A stretch of 64,000 bases of DNA from JAAUTG01 sp964458705 (GCA_964458705.1 CAYWKD010000011.1:18496-82495), one strand, 5' to 3'. Shown: positions 45,379 through 54,952, numbered from the stretch's first letter. Program-made: numbers and translations. The notes: generated by a model from the sequence alone, not told the origin.

Positions 45379-46458
45379 CTACAAATACTTAAAGTTCGTC
45401 TCAGGACGAATACGCCTTAGCGTTTGATAAATTAATCGTATCACGCATTCTACATCGTTCTTATGTGTCATTTCAACTGTTGTGTGCATGTAGCGCAATG
45501 GTAGTGAAATCAATACAGATGGAACCCCTCCATTAGAATAGGCAAACGCATCCGTATCTGTTCCCGTTCTTCTGGAAGAAGCCTCCCTTTGAAAAGGAAT
45601 GTCGTTCTCCTCCGCAGCTCTAATCACTTCATTCAACAATTTGTAATGAATAGCTGGAGCATAAGTAATACTCGGCCCTTTTCCTCCTTTTATATTGCCA
45701 TTTCTCTTTTTATTCATCGAAGGTGTGCTCGTGTCATGCGTTACATCGGTAACAATGGCAAGATCAGGCTTGATGCGGTTAGCGATCATTTCAGCACCTC
45801 GAAGTCCAATTTCTTCCTGCACAGAATTTACAATATATAAAGCAAAAGGCAGTTCCTCCTTGTTTTCTTTCAGCAGTCTTGCCACCTCAGCAATACAAAA
45901 GCCACCCATTCGGTTGTCCAAAGCGCGCCCGACATACCAACGCTCGTTTAAGATACTAACTTCATCTGTAAAAGTGACTACACATCCCACATGAATACCC
46001 ATTTCTTCTACTTCTTCTTTATCTTTTGCCCCAACATCAATGAAAAGGTTCTCAACTTTAGACTTATTTTTCATCTCTATTTCTAACCTAGTATGGATAG
46101 CGGGAAAGCCAAACACCCCATTTACCTCTCCCTTTGGAGTGTGAATGATGACCTGCTTAGAAGGCGCAATATATGGATCAGAACCACCATTGCGAATAAC
46201 ATGAATAAATCCTTCATCTGTTACATAATTAACAAACCAAGATATTTCGTCTGCATGTGCTTCAATAACAACTTTGAAAGAATGGTTTGGATTAATAACT
46301 CCATATACGGTTCCGTAAGGATCTGATTCCCATTTATCGATATATGGTTTTAAATATTCTAGCCAAAGTTTTTGCCCAGATGATTCAAAACCCGTAGGTG
46401 AAAAGTTATTTAAATAGTCTTTTAAGAACGCTTCTGATTTAGCCGTAATAATCGCCAT
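45379..46458 (-). CDS. M42 family metallo-aminopeptidase
   Basis: 359-aa cytoplasmic di-zinc aminopeptidase (glutamyl aminopeptidase/tetrahedral TET type). Metal ligands: His/Asp in VVIEAHADEISWFV, Asp in RALDNRMGGF, Glu pair in VNSVQEEIGLRGAEM, Asp in AIVTDVTHDTS, and His in LRYMHTTVEM. The PDZ-like inserted domain (about 75-165) has VNGVFGFPAIHTR. Degrades short peptides to amino acids. Preceded by a good promoter. Confidence 0.94.
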   Translation of the reverse strand: MAIITAKSEAFLKDYLNNFSPTGFESSGQKLWLEYLKPYIDKWESDPYGTVYGVINPNHSFKVVIEAHADEISWFVNYVTDEGFIHVIRNGGSDPYIAPSKQVIIHTPKGEVNGVFGFPAIHTRLEIEMKNKSKVENLFIDVGAKDKEEVEEMGIHVGCVVTFTDEVSILNERWYVGRALDNRMGGFCIAEVARLLKENKEELPFALYIVNSVQEEIGLRGAEMIANRIKPDLAIVTDVTHDTSTPSMNKKRNGNIKGGKGPSITYAPAIHYKLLNEVIRAAEENDIPFQREASSRRTGTDTDAFAYSNGGVPSVLISLPLRYMHTTVEMTHKNDVECVIRLIYQTLRRIRPETNFKYL

Positions 46459-46511
46459 CGATGTAATCGCTTTTAAAATCGTTATAATTTTTGCCTTTGA
46501 AAAAACATCCG

Positions 46512-46540
46512 CAAATGTAGTAATATTTTAATTGTGGCAA
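46512..46540 (-). promoter_or_regulatory. Promoter of the M42 peptidase gene
   Basis: The minus strand carries TTG (46538-46540), an 18-bp spacer and TACATTTG (46512-46519), an exact -7 consensus, 54 bases from the ATG. Confidence 0.55.
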
Positions 46541-46750
46541 TGATTGGAGTAAAAAATGATCCTCAGCAAATAAAGTGAAGTGCCTCAAACTAATAGATAC
46601 AAATAGTATTATTAGCTATCCAAAGCGATACAAAATATTCATGCTAAAGTAACCTGGAACACGTCGATAAGAATTAAAAATTGTACGAAAAGAACCAAAT
46701 CTTACGCTTTGATAAGTGGGATTTTTTAGATTGAGAAAATCAAATAGACC

Positions 46751-46804
46751 TTTTGCACAGAAAATTTGTATGATCTGCGCGCATGCGTACAATTTTTTTG
46801 CACA
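46751..46804. repeat. Palindromic, GC-rich patch within a long intergenic region
   Basis: The 46459-46925 gap between divergent genes has no ORF. It holds direct repeats TTTTGCACA (46751-46759 and 46796-46804) flanking a bulged stem (46761-46770 with 46788-46796) whose loop contains the palindrome CGCATGCG (46780-46787). A TATATTCG -7-like box lies at 46894-46901. An operator or a short hairpin terminator are both possible. Confidence 0.35.
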
Positions 46805-46925
46805 TAAGCTCTAACGTAGCTAAATAAGAACTTAAATCATAAAATCCACCCAACGATTATCCAGTGAAATGCTCAAAGTTTCATTTAATTCTCTATATTC
46901 GTAACTGTACATAAAATGATAAAAC

Positions 46926-49900
46926 ATGAATCAACTTGCATCGCTCCGCTGCCTACTACTGCTAATTTTAGCATCTTTATTTCAAAGCTGTAGTTCAGAG
47001 CAAAAACCTTTGATTTCACTTTCAAAAGATACTCATATCCTTTTGATCGGAAATAACCTTTGTTCTCGAATGATGAACTACGGACATTTTGAAACCGAGC
47101 TTCACCTGCGCTACCCCGATAGCAATTTATACCTCCGAAATATGTGTGATGGTGGGAATACACCAGGCTTTCGTCCACACTCAGGTCGCAATGATCCATG
47201 GGCATTTCCAGGAGCAGAGCAATTTCAAGACGAATTAGCTCGAAACTCAGGAAGTAAAGGACATCTCGAAAAACCCGACGAATGGCTTACTCGCCACAAA
47301 GCTGACATCATTTTAGCTTTCTTTGGCTTTAATGAATCGTATGCAGGAGCGAAAGGATTGGACAACTACAAAGCAGAACTAGACGCTTTCATTAAGCATA
47401 CACTCAATCAACAATACAATGGGAAGTCCGCACCACAGTTGGTATTGATCTCACCCACTGCTTTTGAGGATTTAACAAAACAATTTGACCTACCTGATGG
47501 CAAAAAAGAGAATCAAAACCTTACCCTTTACACCCTTGCAATGCAAGAGGTAGCAATGGAAAATAATGTACTATTCATCAATGTTTTTGAACCTACTAAC
47601 AATTGGTTTAAAGGCGATGATAACTGGACGATTGATGGCTTGCAAATGACGGATGAAGCCTACGCCAGTTTTGGTCAATTATTGGCAGATGAAATATTCG
47701 GCAAGACTAAACGACAGGCTGAACAACACAAAACACTCGTGCAAGAAGCAGTGCAAGAAAAAAACTGGATGTGGCACAATGATTTCAAAATACCCAATGG
47801 AGTACATGTTTTTGGGCGGCGCTATGACCCTTTTGGTCCCGATAATTATCCATTTGAGTTGAAAAAAATTAGAGAAATGACTACCATCCGAGATCAAGCA
47901 GTCTGGGCAGCCGCTCATGGTAAAAAAATGGATATAGCCGCCGCAGATGCTAAAACATCAAAATTGCCTCCTGTTGAAACGAATTATAAAATTGGAGATT
48001 ATGGCAGAGGTGATACAGGATATCTGTATGAAGATGATGCACTCGCTACTTTCACAATGGCAGATGGTTTTAAAATAGAATTGTTTGCATCCGAAAAGGA
48101 ATTTAAAGACCTCGCCAATCCAGTGCAACTTTCTTTTGATAACAAAGGTCGGCTCTGGGTTGCAGTCATGCCGACTTATCCACATTACAAACCCGGCGAT
48201 CCCAAACCCGATGATAAACTTCTGATTTTAGAAGATACCGACAAGGATGGTAAAGCAGATAAACAAACCATTTTTGCCGATGGCTTACATTTACCAACAG
48301 GTTTTGAAATCACACATGAAGGTGTCTTCTGCACGCAAGGCACAAACTTAGTGCTACTAAAAGATACCGACGGCGATGACAAAGCTGACACTAAAGAAAT
48401 TATTCTCAGCGGATTTGACGATCATGATACACACCACGTCATTAGTGCTTACTGCGCTGACCCCTCAGGAGCTATTTATATGGGAGAGGGTGTTTTTTTA
48501 CACACCAATGTTGAGACGCCTTATGGGACTGTACGGGCAACAAACGGTGGATTCATGCGCTACAATCCTACTCGCAAACGCCTAGAACGTACTGCACAGA
48601 TACCTATTCCCAATCCATGGGGAATTGCTTTTGATAATTGGGGGCAGCCGTTCTTTGCAGAAACTTCTGGACCTGATGTGCTTTGGATGCTGCCTGGCAC
48701 TAATAAATCTCGTTATGGTGTTTCACATCATAAAGGCTCCAATATAATAGAAAATGAACACAAAGTTCGTCCTACCTCAGGATTAGAATTTGTCCATTCT
48801 CGACACTTTCCCGAAGCAATGCAAGGCGATATGCTCATAAGTAACTCCATTGGATTTTTAGGAATGAAGCAGCATCAAATGCTAGATGATTCAACAGGCT
48901 ATCGCTCCAAATTCCGACAGGACTTAGTAAAGTCTTCTGATGGTAATTTCCGACCTGTTGATATGGAATTTGCACCCGATGGTTCGCTCTACATGGTGGA
49001 TTGGCACAACGTATTAGTAGGACACATGCAGCACAATGCCCGCGACCCACTGCGCGATCATCAGCATGGACGCATCTACCGCATTACTTATCCTTCACGT
49101 CCATTAGTCGAGCCAGTCAAAATAGCGGATGCCAATATTGAAACACTTTTGAAAAATCTGAAATTACCAGAATATCGCACTCGCTATCGCACCCGACGGG
49201 AACTCAGAGGTCGAAACGCTGATGAAGTAAAAGATGCACTTGAATCTTGGGTAGAGAATTTAGATAAAAACGCCATTCAATACGAACATCATTTATTGGA
49301 AGCACTCTGGGTAAATTGGGGCTTGAATCAAGTAAATATGGATTTATTGAATCAACTACTCCATTCTGAAAACTACCGAGTGCGAGCCGCCGCAGTGCGT
49401 GTCATCCGCTATATGGGACATCGCATGGACAATCGTTTAGAGCTATTGAAAAAAATGGCTGCCGATCCAAATGGCAGGGTACGCATTGAAGTCATTACAA
49501 CCGCTTCTTGGTTGGAATCAGCAGATGGTCTTGCTGTATTGGAAATAGCAGAACAGCAGCAAATGGACGATTGGGTGCTACCTGTTTTTATGACGGCAAA
49601 GGCACATTTGAACGGTCATGCTTTAGATGAAAAGCCGCAGGAAGTACTTGCTACAAATCTGGAAGGAGCAGCCTTAAAGCAGTATAAATTAGGCATGAAA
49701 ATCTATGGTAAAGATGGCTCGTGTGCTACTTGTCATCAGGCGGATGGTAAGGGTTTACAGGCTTCAGGTTTTCCACCACTAGCAGGCACGAAGTGGGTGA
49801 ATGACAATGAAGAACGCCTCATCAAAATTCTACTAAACGGGTTGTACGGTCCTATTGAAGTCTTGGGTAAGCAGTATCCGGGTCAAGTACCAATGACTCC

Positions 49901-50087
49901 CTACGGCAATATGCTCAAAGATGAAGAAATTGCCGCAGTGTTGACGTATGTCAGGAACTCTTTTGGCAATGAAAGTTCTATTATCACCGCCGAGCAGGTA
50001 GCTAAGGTTCGTTCAGCTACTGCTGATAAAAAAGGCTTTTGGACACCTGAGGAGTTGCTGAAAGATCATCCAATGGAGGTGCAATAG
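46926..50087 (+). CDS. Multidomain SGNH-like / beta-propeller dehydrogenase / HEAT / cytochrome c lipoprotein
   Basis: 1053-aa exported lipoprotein (lipobox LFQSC, Cys22). Domains: 1) about 30-270, SGNH-hydrolase-like fold in which the usual GDS nucleophile motif reads IGNNLCSR and block III reads FFGFNES, so it may be inactive; 2) about 370-720, PVC-type membrane-bound dehydrogenase beta-propeller with LWVAVMPTYPHYKPGDPKP, LEDTDKDGKADK, PTGFEITHEG and MEFAPDGSLYMVDWHN; 3) about 730-910, HEAT-like repeats (VRAAAVRVIRYMGHR); 4) about 920-1020, cytochrome c with heme motif CATCH (Cys933, Cys936, His937) and axial Met near 990. Electron transfer from a substrate (sugar or alcohol) to the c-type heme is the likely role. 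Monocistronic. Confidence 0.88.
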   Translation: MNQLASLRCLLLLILASLFQSCSSEQKPLISLSKDTHILLIGNNLCSRMMNYGHFETELHLRYPDSNLYLRNMCDGGNTPGFRPHSGRNDPWAFPGAEQFQDELARNSGSKGHLEKPDEWLTRHKADIILAFFGFNESYAGAKGLDNYKAELDAFIKHTLNQQYNGKSAPQLVLISPTAFEDLTKQFDLPDGKKENQNLTLYTLAMQEVAMENNVLFINVFEPTNNWFKGDDNWTIDGLQMTDEAYASFGQLLADEIFGKTKRQAEQHKTLVQEAVQEKNWMWHNDFKIPNGVHVFGRRYDPFGPDNYPFELKKIREMTTIRDQAVWAAAHGKKMDIAAADAKTSKLPPVETNYKIGDYGRGDTGYLYEDDALATFTMADGFKIELFASEKEFKDLANPVQLSFDNKGRLWVAVMPTYPHYKPGDPKPDDKLLILEDTDKDGKADKQTIFADGLHLPTGFEITHEGVFCTQGTNLVLLKDTDGDDKADTKEIILSGFDDHDTHHVISAYCADPSGAIYMGEGVFLHTNVETPYGTVRATNGGFMRYNPTRKRLERTAQIPIPNPWGIAFDNWGQPFFAETSGPDVLWMLPGTNKSRYGVSHHKGSNIIENEHKVRPTSGLEFVHSRHFPEAMQGDMLISNSIGFLGMKQHQMLDDSTGYRSKFRQDLVKSSDGNFRPVDMEFAPDGSLYMVDWHNVLVGHMQHNARDPLRDHQHGRIYRITYPSRPLVEPVKIADANIETLLKNLKLPEYRTRYRTRRELRGRNADEVKDALESWVENLDKNAIQYEHHLLEALWVNWGLNQVNMDLLNQLLHSENYRVRAAAVRVIRYMGHRMDNRLELLKKMAADPNGRVRIEVITTASWLESADGLAVLEIAEQQQMDDWVLPVFMTAKAHLNGHALDEKPQEVLATNLEGAALKQYKLGMKIYGKDGSCATCHQADGKGLQASGFPPLAGTKWVNDNEERLIKILLNGLYGPIEVLGKQYPGQVPMTPYGNMLKDEEIAAVLTYVRNSFGNESSIITAEQVAKVRSATADKKGFWTPEELLKDHPMEVQ

Positions 50088-50114
50088 AATGAGTATATTT
50101 TTTCTTAAAATTGG

Positions 50115-50160
50115 TTAAGACCTTTGGAGTGCGAGGACTTCAAAGGTCTTAATTTTATTT
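50115..50160 (+). terminator. Strong terminator between convergent genes
   Basis: A perfect 12-bp stem (50115-50126 with 50141-50152), extended inside to 16 pairs with a 6-nt loop, then TTTTATTT. It lies 27 bases after the cytochrome fusion gene stop. Confidence 0.88.
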
Positions 50161-50176
50161 ATCAAATCCAATCCAA

Positions 50177-52720
50177 CTAGTTTTGCGGTATTGGGTTAGG
50201 AAAATCAATATACACTTGCTTTAACTGAGGATCAGTTTCCTTTTTTATGATTTCCATTAGAATTTCTACCAAATTTGCGTCAGCATCAATGAATTGAGTA
50301 ACATTATCCTCAGCAGCCTCCTCCGCTAATTGATAAAGATGTGCATGCAAGGCATTGATTGCTTTAGTTGAGCCAAAGCGTCTAAAAATAGAACGATCAG
50401 TTAGTGCTACTGCTTTCAATTTCTTGACAGCTTCAAGAATCTGCGGTGTATCAGCCTGAGTTAGTAATGCGGCATAAGTATCAAAAAAGCCGACTGCGTC
50501 AAACATATCTATGTCCGACCAATTCTCTTCAAAGAAAGACAATTTACTTAAATCACCACTATTTAGGTATAATTCTCCCAAACCTTGACGTGCCATTGCT
50601 TTCACCTCATTTGATTCCTCTTTTTGGAGCACTTCCTCGAATAGACTAGCATATTGAGTATCTCCTGTTTCAATCAATCGGTCTAACGCTGCCGATCTTA
50701 CCTCTGTATCAGTATCATTTCTGGCCAAATCCACAATCTTTCTTTTAGTTGCCTCTTTGGACATCTCTAATTGATAAACCCCAAATGCTCGAAGAACATA
50801 GAAGTCATCTTCTAATGCAGTACTAAATAACTTTTCCGTATCAATTGTATCCGACTGCACTAATGATTGCATAGCTTCATATTTATCCAAAAAAAGTGGC
50901 GCATTGTAGAATTGAAATTCGTATTCTTCTAATGTTTTATTTTCTTCCGTAATGGCAAGTAGCACTCGATCTGCATCAAAAATCATGAGCTTTGGTTGTT
51001 CTTCTACCTCAAATTCAAAAGTCTGCAAACGCTGATCTATTGTAACTTCTTTACGCATCTTCTCTCCGGGAGCAGTATAAATATCAATCGCTACGGGCAA
51101 TTGAAAGATAGCAGGCATTTCCTTTGCGTTTTGTTTTTGCTCAACGGTTACTAATGCTTTTTTGGCTGCCTCATCATAGCCGTAGATAATGTTCAATTCA
51201 GGATGTCCAGCCTTAAAGTACCATTGATCGAAAAACCACACTAAATCTTTTCCAGTGACATCTTCAAAAGCTAATCTTAATTCATCTGCTTCTACTTCGG
51301 TGTAGGCGTTTCGAGTCAGGTACAAATTCAATGCCGCCCAAAAAGCATCGTCACCAACATAATTCCTGAGCATATGCAACACTAAGCCACCTTTGTTGTA
51401 GCTATGCCGATCAAACATATCTTCTTTATCCGCATAGCCATAATAGATTAACGGGTGAAACGCACCTTCTGATAAATAGCCACGCAGTTCTTGCAACCAG
51501 TGGTAATCTGCCTCGTCTCTGCCGTATTTTTCTTCCAGCCACAAGTATTCACTATAATTAGCAAAGCCTTCGTTCATGGTCAAGTTAGCCCAACTTTCCG
51601 TGGTTACATAGTCCCCGAACCAGTGGTGGAACATCTCGTGTGCTACTACTTTTTCATTATAGAGTCTTCCGTAGCTTTTTTCATTCATAAACTCACCAAA
51701 AACTACTGCTGTTGTATTCTCCATTGCTCCCGATACGAAATCTCTCACCACCACTTGTGCGTACTTCTGCCAAGGGTATTTGATGCCCAACTTTTCTGAG
51801 AAAAAGGTCAACATCTCAGGGGTGTATGGAAAAATATCCTTGGCTCTTTCTCTATATTCAGGCTCTACGTAATACTCCAGCATGATGTCATTCCAACGCT
51901 CTTTTACAACGGCAAATTCACCGACTGCCATCATAAATAAATACGGTGCATGAGCTTGATCCATCTTCCAGTAATCCGTTCTTGTACCATCTTCATTATC
52001 TTTGGATTCCACCAAAAGACCGTTGGACAAAGTGCGGTATTTATCTTGAACTGTGATATAAATTTCTTGAGTTGTGCGCTCATTAGGCTTATCAACCGTT
52101 GGAAACCAACGTGAATTATGCTCCGTTTCACCCTGTGTCCAAATTTGTTGAGGCTTATCTTCTTCTCCTGTTGGGTTAATGAAAAATAGGCCTTTGTCAG
52201 AAGCAATAGCATTACTCCCGCCAGACGCTTCAGGTCGTGCCACATAATCAATGAAAATCTCAAAGGTGTCAACACGGGTGTAGTTTTTACCTAGATTAAT
52301 GATTACTTGTTGGTCGTCATATTTATATTTCAACTGTGATGCCTGATCAGCAAACCGAATTTCGTTAAACTTGAATCCTTTTGCATCTAATACCAATTGA
52401 TCGGTATCATAAAAATAAGGCGTTAAAGTCAAGCTCGCTTTCCCGATCACCTCTTGCTTGACCCAGTCAAACCGAATATCAAGTTTGGTGTGCAGCAAAT
52501 CATGCGTTCTTTCGGCGCTAGCATTGAAGGTAGATAGTTCATAGTTTTCCTCCTCCTCCATCACTACTTCTTCTTCCAAATTGAATGTTGGAGCAGTTAC
52601 ACTAAGAGTGTCAAGCGTCCGCTCTTCTACATCAGGCGGTATGGTGAGCAGCGGTTGTGTAGGTTTACAGCCAAAAAAAGTTACACAAAATAGCATTGAA
52701 GCTAAGAGCAGATATTTCAT
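50177..52720 (-). CDS. M1 family aminopeptidase, lipoprotein
   Basis: 847 aa. Lipobox TFFGC (Cys18), then an acidic linker with poly-Glu. N-terminal saddle domain (about 70-270), then the gluzincin domain: exopeptidase motif SGAMENTTAVVF, zinc site VVAHEMFHHWFGDYV with the third ligand Glu in NLTMNEGFANYSE, and the catalytic Tyr in the following DRHSYNKGGLVLHML. The C-terminal part (about 630-840) is helical, HEAT-like (DTDTEVRSAALDRLIETGD). It removes N-terminal residues from peptides in the periplasm or at the outer membrane. A good -7 box precedes it. Confidence 0.94.
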   Translation of the reverse strand: MKYLLLASMLFCVTFFGCKPTQPLLTIPPDVEERTLDTLSVTAPTFNLEEEVVMEEEENYELSTFNASAERTHDLLHTKLDIRFDWVKQEVIGKASLTLTPYFYDTDQLVLDAKGFKFNEIRFADQASQLKYKYDDQQVIINLGKNYTRVDTFEIFIDYVARPEASGGSNAIASDKGLFFINPTGEEDKPQQIWTQGETEHNSRWFPTVDKPNERTTQEIYITVQDKYRTLSNGLLVESKDNEDGTRTDYWKMDQAHAPYLFMMAVGEFAVVKERWNDIMLEYYVEPEYRERAKDIFPYTPEMLTFFSEKLGIKYPWQKYAQVVVRDFVSGAMENTTAVVFGEFMNEKSYGRLYNEKVVAHEMFHHWFGDYVTTESWANLTMNEGFANYSEYLWLEEKYGRDEADYHWLQELRGYLSEGAFHPLIYYGYADKEDMFDRHSYNKGGLVLHMLRNYVGDDAFWAALNLYLTRNAYTEVEADELRLAFEDVTGKDLVWFFDQWYFKAGHPELNIIYGYDEAAKKALVTVEQKQNAKEMPAIFQLPVAIDIYTAPGEKMRKEVTIDQRLQTFEFEVEEQPKLMIFDADRVLLAITEENKTLEEYEFQFYNAPLFLDKYEAMQSLVQSDTIDTEKLFSTALEDDFYVLRAFGVYQLEMSKEATKRKIVDLARNDTDTEVRSAALDRLIETGDTQYASLFEEVLQKEESNEVKAMARQGLGELYLNSGDLSKLSFFEENWSDIDMFDAVGFFDTYAALLTQADTPQILEAVKKLKAVALTDRSIFRRFGSTKAINALHAHLYQLAEEAAEDNVTQFIDADANLVEILMEIIKKETDPQLKQVYIDFPNPIPQN

Positions 52721-52747
52721 ATATTAATTAATTTTATTATTTTCACT

Positions 52748-52755
52748 CAAAAGTA
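52748..52755 (-). promoter_or_regulatory. -7 promoter box for the M1 aminopeptidase gene
   Basis: The minus strand reads TACTTTTG, an exact TAnnTTTG match, identical to the box before sucC, 28 bases from the ATG. Confidence 0.5.
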
Positions 52756-52825
52756 AGTTTTGGAATTGAATAAATATAACTATTAAGCATTTTAGGTATC
52801 TGAATAATCTATTAGGCCTGAGCAG

Positions 52826-52870
52826 AAAAGCTCTAACGTTCTGCCCTAGCTCAGTCAGGCTAGAGCTTTT
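52826..52870. repeat. Orphan hairpin between divergent genes
   Basis: A perfect 10-bp inverted repeat (AAAAGCTCTA at 52826-52835, TAGAGCTTTT at 52861-52870) with a 25-nt loop and T-runs on both strands. Alternative pairing of GGCCTGAGC with GCTCAGTCAGG is also possible. It lies in the 329-base gap between the aminopeptidase gene and tRNA-Cys, where no gene ends. No other content is seen in the gap apart from the -7 box. Confidence 0.5.
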
Positions 52871-53049
52871 GTGATTACTAAATTTCTAGCGTCTTATCTC
52901 CTGATTCATCATAAATAATTATAAGTACGCTACCTAAAAAATCAAGCATCCTTTCAATTGAAATAAAAAACGAATAGGATAGTGGAACTATTGGCACGGA
53001 AAACTATTTATTTTCATAAATCGTTTTATATTTGTCCTCCTATTAAAAT

Positions 53050-53120
53050 GGTCTCGTGGCCGAGTGGCTAGGCAGAGGTCTGCAAAACCTCGTACAGCGG
53101 TTCGAATCCGCTCGAGACCT
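53050..53120 (+). tRNA. tRNA-Cys (GCA)
   Basis: 71-nt cloverleaf. Acceptor stem 53050-53056 with 53113-53119 (GGTCTCG/CGAGACC); anticodon stem GAGGT/ACCTC (53075-53079, 53087-53091) with loop CTGCAAA and anticodon GCA at 53082-53084; T-loop GGTTCGAATCC. Discriminator base T at 53120; the CCA end is not encoded. Confidence 0.97.
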
Positions 53121-53124
53121 CTCG

Positions 53125-53160
53125 AAGCAGTGTTAGGATTTACTTAACACTGCTTTCTTA
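53125..53160 (+). terminator. Terminator of tRNA-Cys
   Basis: A perfect 11-bp stem (53125-53135 with 53145-53155) with a 9-nt loop, followed by TTCTTAT, starting 4 bases after the tRNA. Confidence 0.85.
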
Positions 53161-53257
53161 TAGTTCTAACATCCTACAAATTTTCTGAGTTTTAAGAATC
53201 AACAATTTGTACCTTCCAAGTAATGCTAAATAAATTACACGCTCCAAAATAATTGAT

Positions 53258-54037
53258 TTGATACAGTACTTTAAAAATAGAATCAAATATAGCCTTCTAC
53301 TTATTGTGCTTTCGTTTCTTTCCATCAATTCTACTTTTTGCCAAGAAGATCGTGTTCAAAGTGTATTAAAAGAATTAGCTCAAAAAAATGAAGATGCTGT
53401 TGCATACATCGAAGCTACCAATCGCTATTACTTGACTTTGCCATTCAAGTCTGTACCCGAAAATATATTGAAAAAACTACAAGTTGCTTTTATTGAGGAT
53501 GTAGAAACACTTTGTAAGTACTATGGCTGGAAGTATCTAATAGACTGGAAGTTACTAGCAAGTAAAGCAGCAAGGGAGAGCTTTTGGGGAACTTCCTTTC
53601 TCTGCAATCGAACAATGAACTATTTTGGTATTCGCCACGCTAACAAAACTTGGGCTTGTGATATTTTTGACTATTGCGATAGCTACACCAAAGATGACCC
53701 AGAGCCTGCTGAGTTTATTATTTTCCCAGATTTTAAATCCTCGCTTTGGATGTTTATCCATACTATGTACAGCCCACATTATCTTAAACGACTACCTGAT
53801 CAAGGCAGTCGAGTGGCTCAAGCTATTCAATTTGAAAAAAAGCGAGGCACTCACTACTGGAGAAATAGTAGCACATTTACAGCACATGCCAAACAACTAG
53901 GCGGCACACCTTATAATAGCGAAGAAATTATTTATACTTGGAGTGAGCATCCTATTAATAACTTATGTGTGAATTGCAATAGGGCAACGGATCGTCAGTG
54001 GATTAGTAAAATTGAAAAGGCATCTCCTAAGCATTAG
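53258..54037 (+). CDS. Exported glucosaminidase-like protein
   Basis: 259 aa. The only plausible start is TTG at 53258 (a stop lies in frame at 53231 and no ATG precedes the signal peptide). Signal peptide core LLLIVLSFLSINSTFC, cleaved near FCQ. The domain at about 80-210 resembles bacterial lysozyme-like glucosaminidases: KLLASKAARESFWGTS with the likely catalytic Glu, MNYFGIRH, and FPDFKSSLWMFIHTMYSPHY. Six or more cysteines, including CVNCN near the C terminus, suggest disulfides. Related in layout to the glucosaminidase at 3665 but distinct in sequence. Convergent with tonB. Confidence 0.75.
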   Translation: MIQYFKNRIKYSLLLIVLSFLSINSTFCQEDRVQSVLKELAQKNEDAVAYIEATNRYYLTLPFKSVPENILKKLQVAFIEDVETLCKYYGWKYLIDWKLLASKAARESFWGTSFLCNRTMNYFGIRHANKTWACDIFDYCDSYTKDDPEPAEFIIFPDFKSSLWMFIHTMYSPHYLKRLPDQGSRVAQAIQFEKKRGTHYWRNSSTFTAHAKQLGGTPYNSEEIIYTWSEHPINNLCVNCNRATDRQWISKIEKASPKH

Positions 54038-54055
54038 GCTGATTGGTTATTAATC

Positions 54056-54949
54056 TTACTGTGTCAACTCAAATTTCACTGGTAGAACAAATGATGCTCG
54101 AACAGGTATTTGATTCTGTATTCCTGGATTCCACTGGGGCATCGTTTGTAGGACTCTAACAGCTTCTCCAGAACAGCCTCCTCCAATGTCTCGCAAAATC
54201 TTGATGTTCGTAATACTACCATCTGTTTCCACAACAAACTTTATGACTACTGTTCCCATAATACCATTTTCTCTAGCTATCTTGGGATAATTAATATTTT
54301 CATACATGAATTGCAACATAGCTTTCTGACCTCCGGGGAATTCAGGTTTTTGTTCTACGAAAGTATATACTTTTTCTTCTGCAACTGCACTTGGTGGAGC
54401 AGGAGTAGGTATAACTTTAGCAACAGGTTCTTCTACTACTTCCACTTTTTGCGGATAAGGATCAATATCTAATTCAATATCTACGTCGGTCATATCAAAC
54501 TCAATAATTGCGCCAGTTGTATCACCTTCAATATCTTTTTTTCCAATATTTACTTTTTTAAGTTCACGTTGGGTTGGAATAATTTCTTCCTCCTCAACTT
54601 CTTCATCTTTCTTCACGACCGGTGTTAAAAATTTTCGGACAGCTCGTTGTTTTGGTATGTCAACCTTAAATTTAGCCTTTGGTGTATTATCAATCGTTTC
54701 AATTGGTGGTGGTGCAATCAATTGTGAGTAAGTTACCACTTTTTTATGCTGCATTTTAATTGTACCACTTGGATCATTCTTCGGACGATTATTTTGCCAA
54801 ATTTTGTAAGTTAATCCACCTACTAGCAACGTACAACTTACTAGAAAGCCTATCATTATAAACAAGGCTTGTCGCTGCTGTAAAGGATAAGCACCATAGT
54901 CCTTGTTCTTGCCTTCAAAAACGAGATCAATATATTTTTTGTCTTTCAT
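54056..54949 (-). CDS. tonB: TonB energy transducer
   Basis: 297 aa. N-terminal cytoplasmic tail (YIDLVFEGKNKDYGAYPLQ, the Bacteroidota TonB opening), one membrane helix (about 32-52), a Pro/Glu/Val-rich periplasmic linker and the C-terminal TonB domain (about 205-297) with KPEFPGGQKAMLQFMYENI and MGTVVIKFVVETDGSI. It couples the proton motive force to TonB-dependent outer-membrane receptors. The start is the ATG at 54949, three bases after the ExbD stop; a TTG at 54952 is less likely. Last gene of the exbB-exbD-exbD-tonB operon. Confidence 0.93.
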   Translation of the reverse strand: MKDKKYIDLVFEGKNKDYGAYPLQQRQALFIMIGFLVSCTLLVGGLTYKIWQNNRPKNDPSGTIKMQHKKVVTYSQLIAPPPIETIDNTPKAKFKVDIPKQRAVRKFLTPVVKKDEEVEEEEIIPTQRELKKVNIGKKDIEGDTTGAIIEFDMTDVDIELDIDPYPQKVEVVEEPVAKVIPTPAPPSAVAEEKVYTFVEQKPEFPGGQKAMLQFMYENINYPKIARENGIMGTVVIKFVVETDGSITNIKILRDIGGGCSGEAVRVLQTMPQWNPGIQNQIPVRASFVLPVKFELTQ

Positions 54950-54952
54950 CAA

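Noticed and set aside
48376..49050. Short frames overlapping the cytochrome fusion gene
   Set aside because: They are out-of-frame or antisense shadows of a well-supported CDS.
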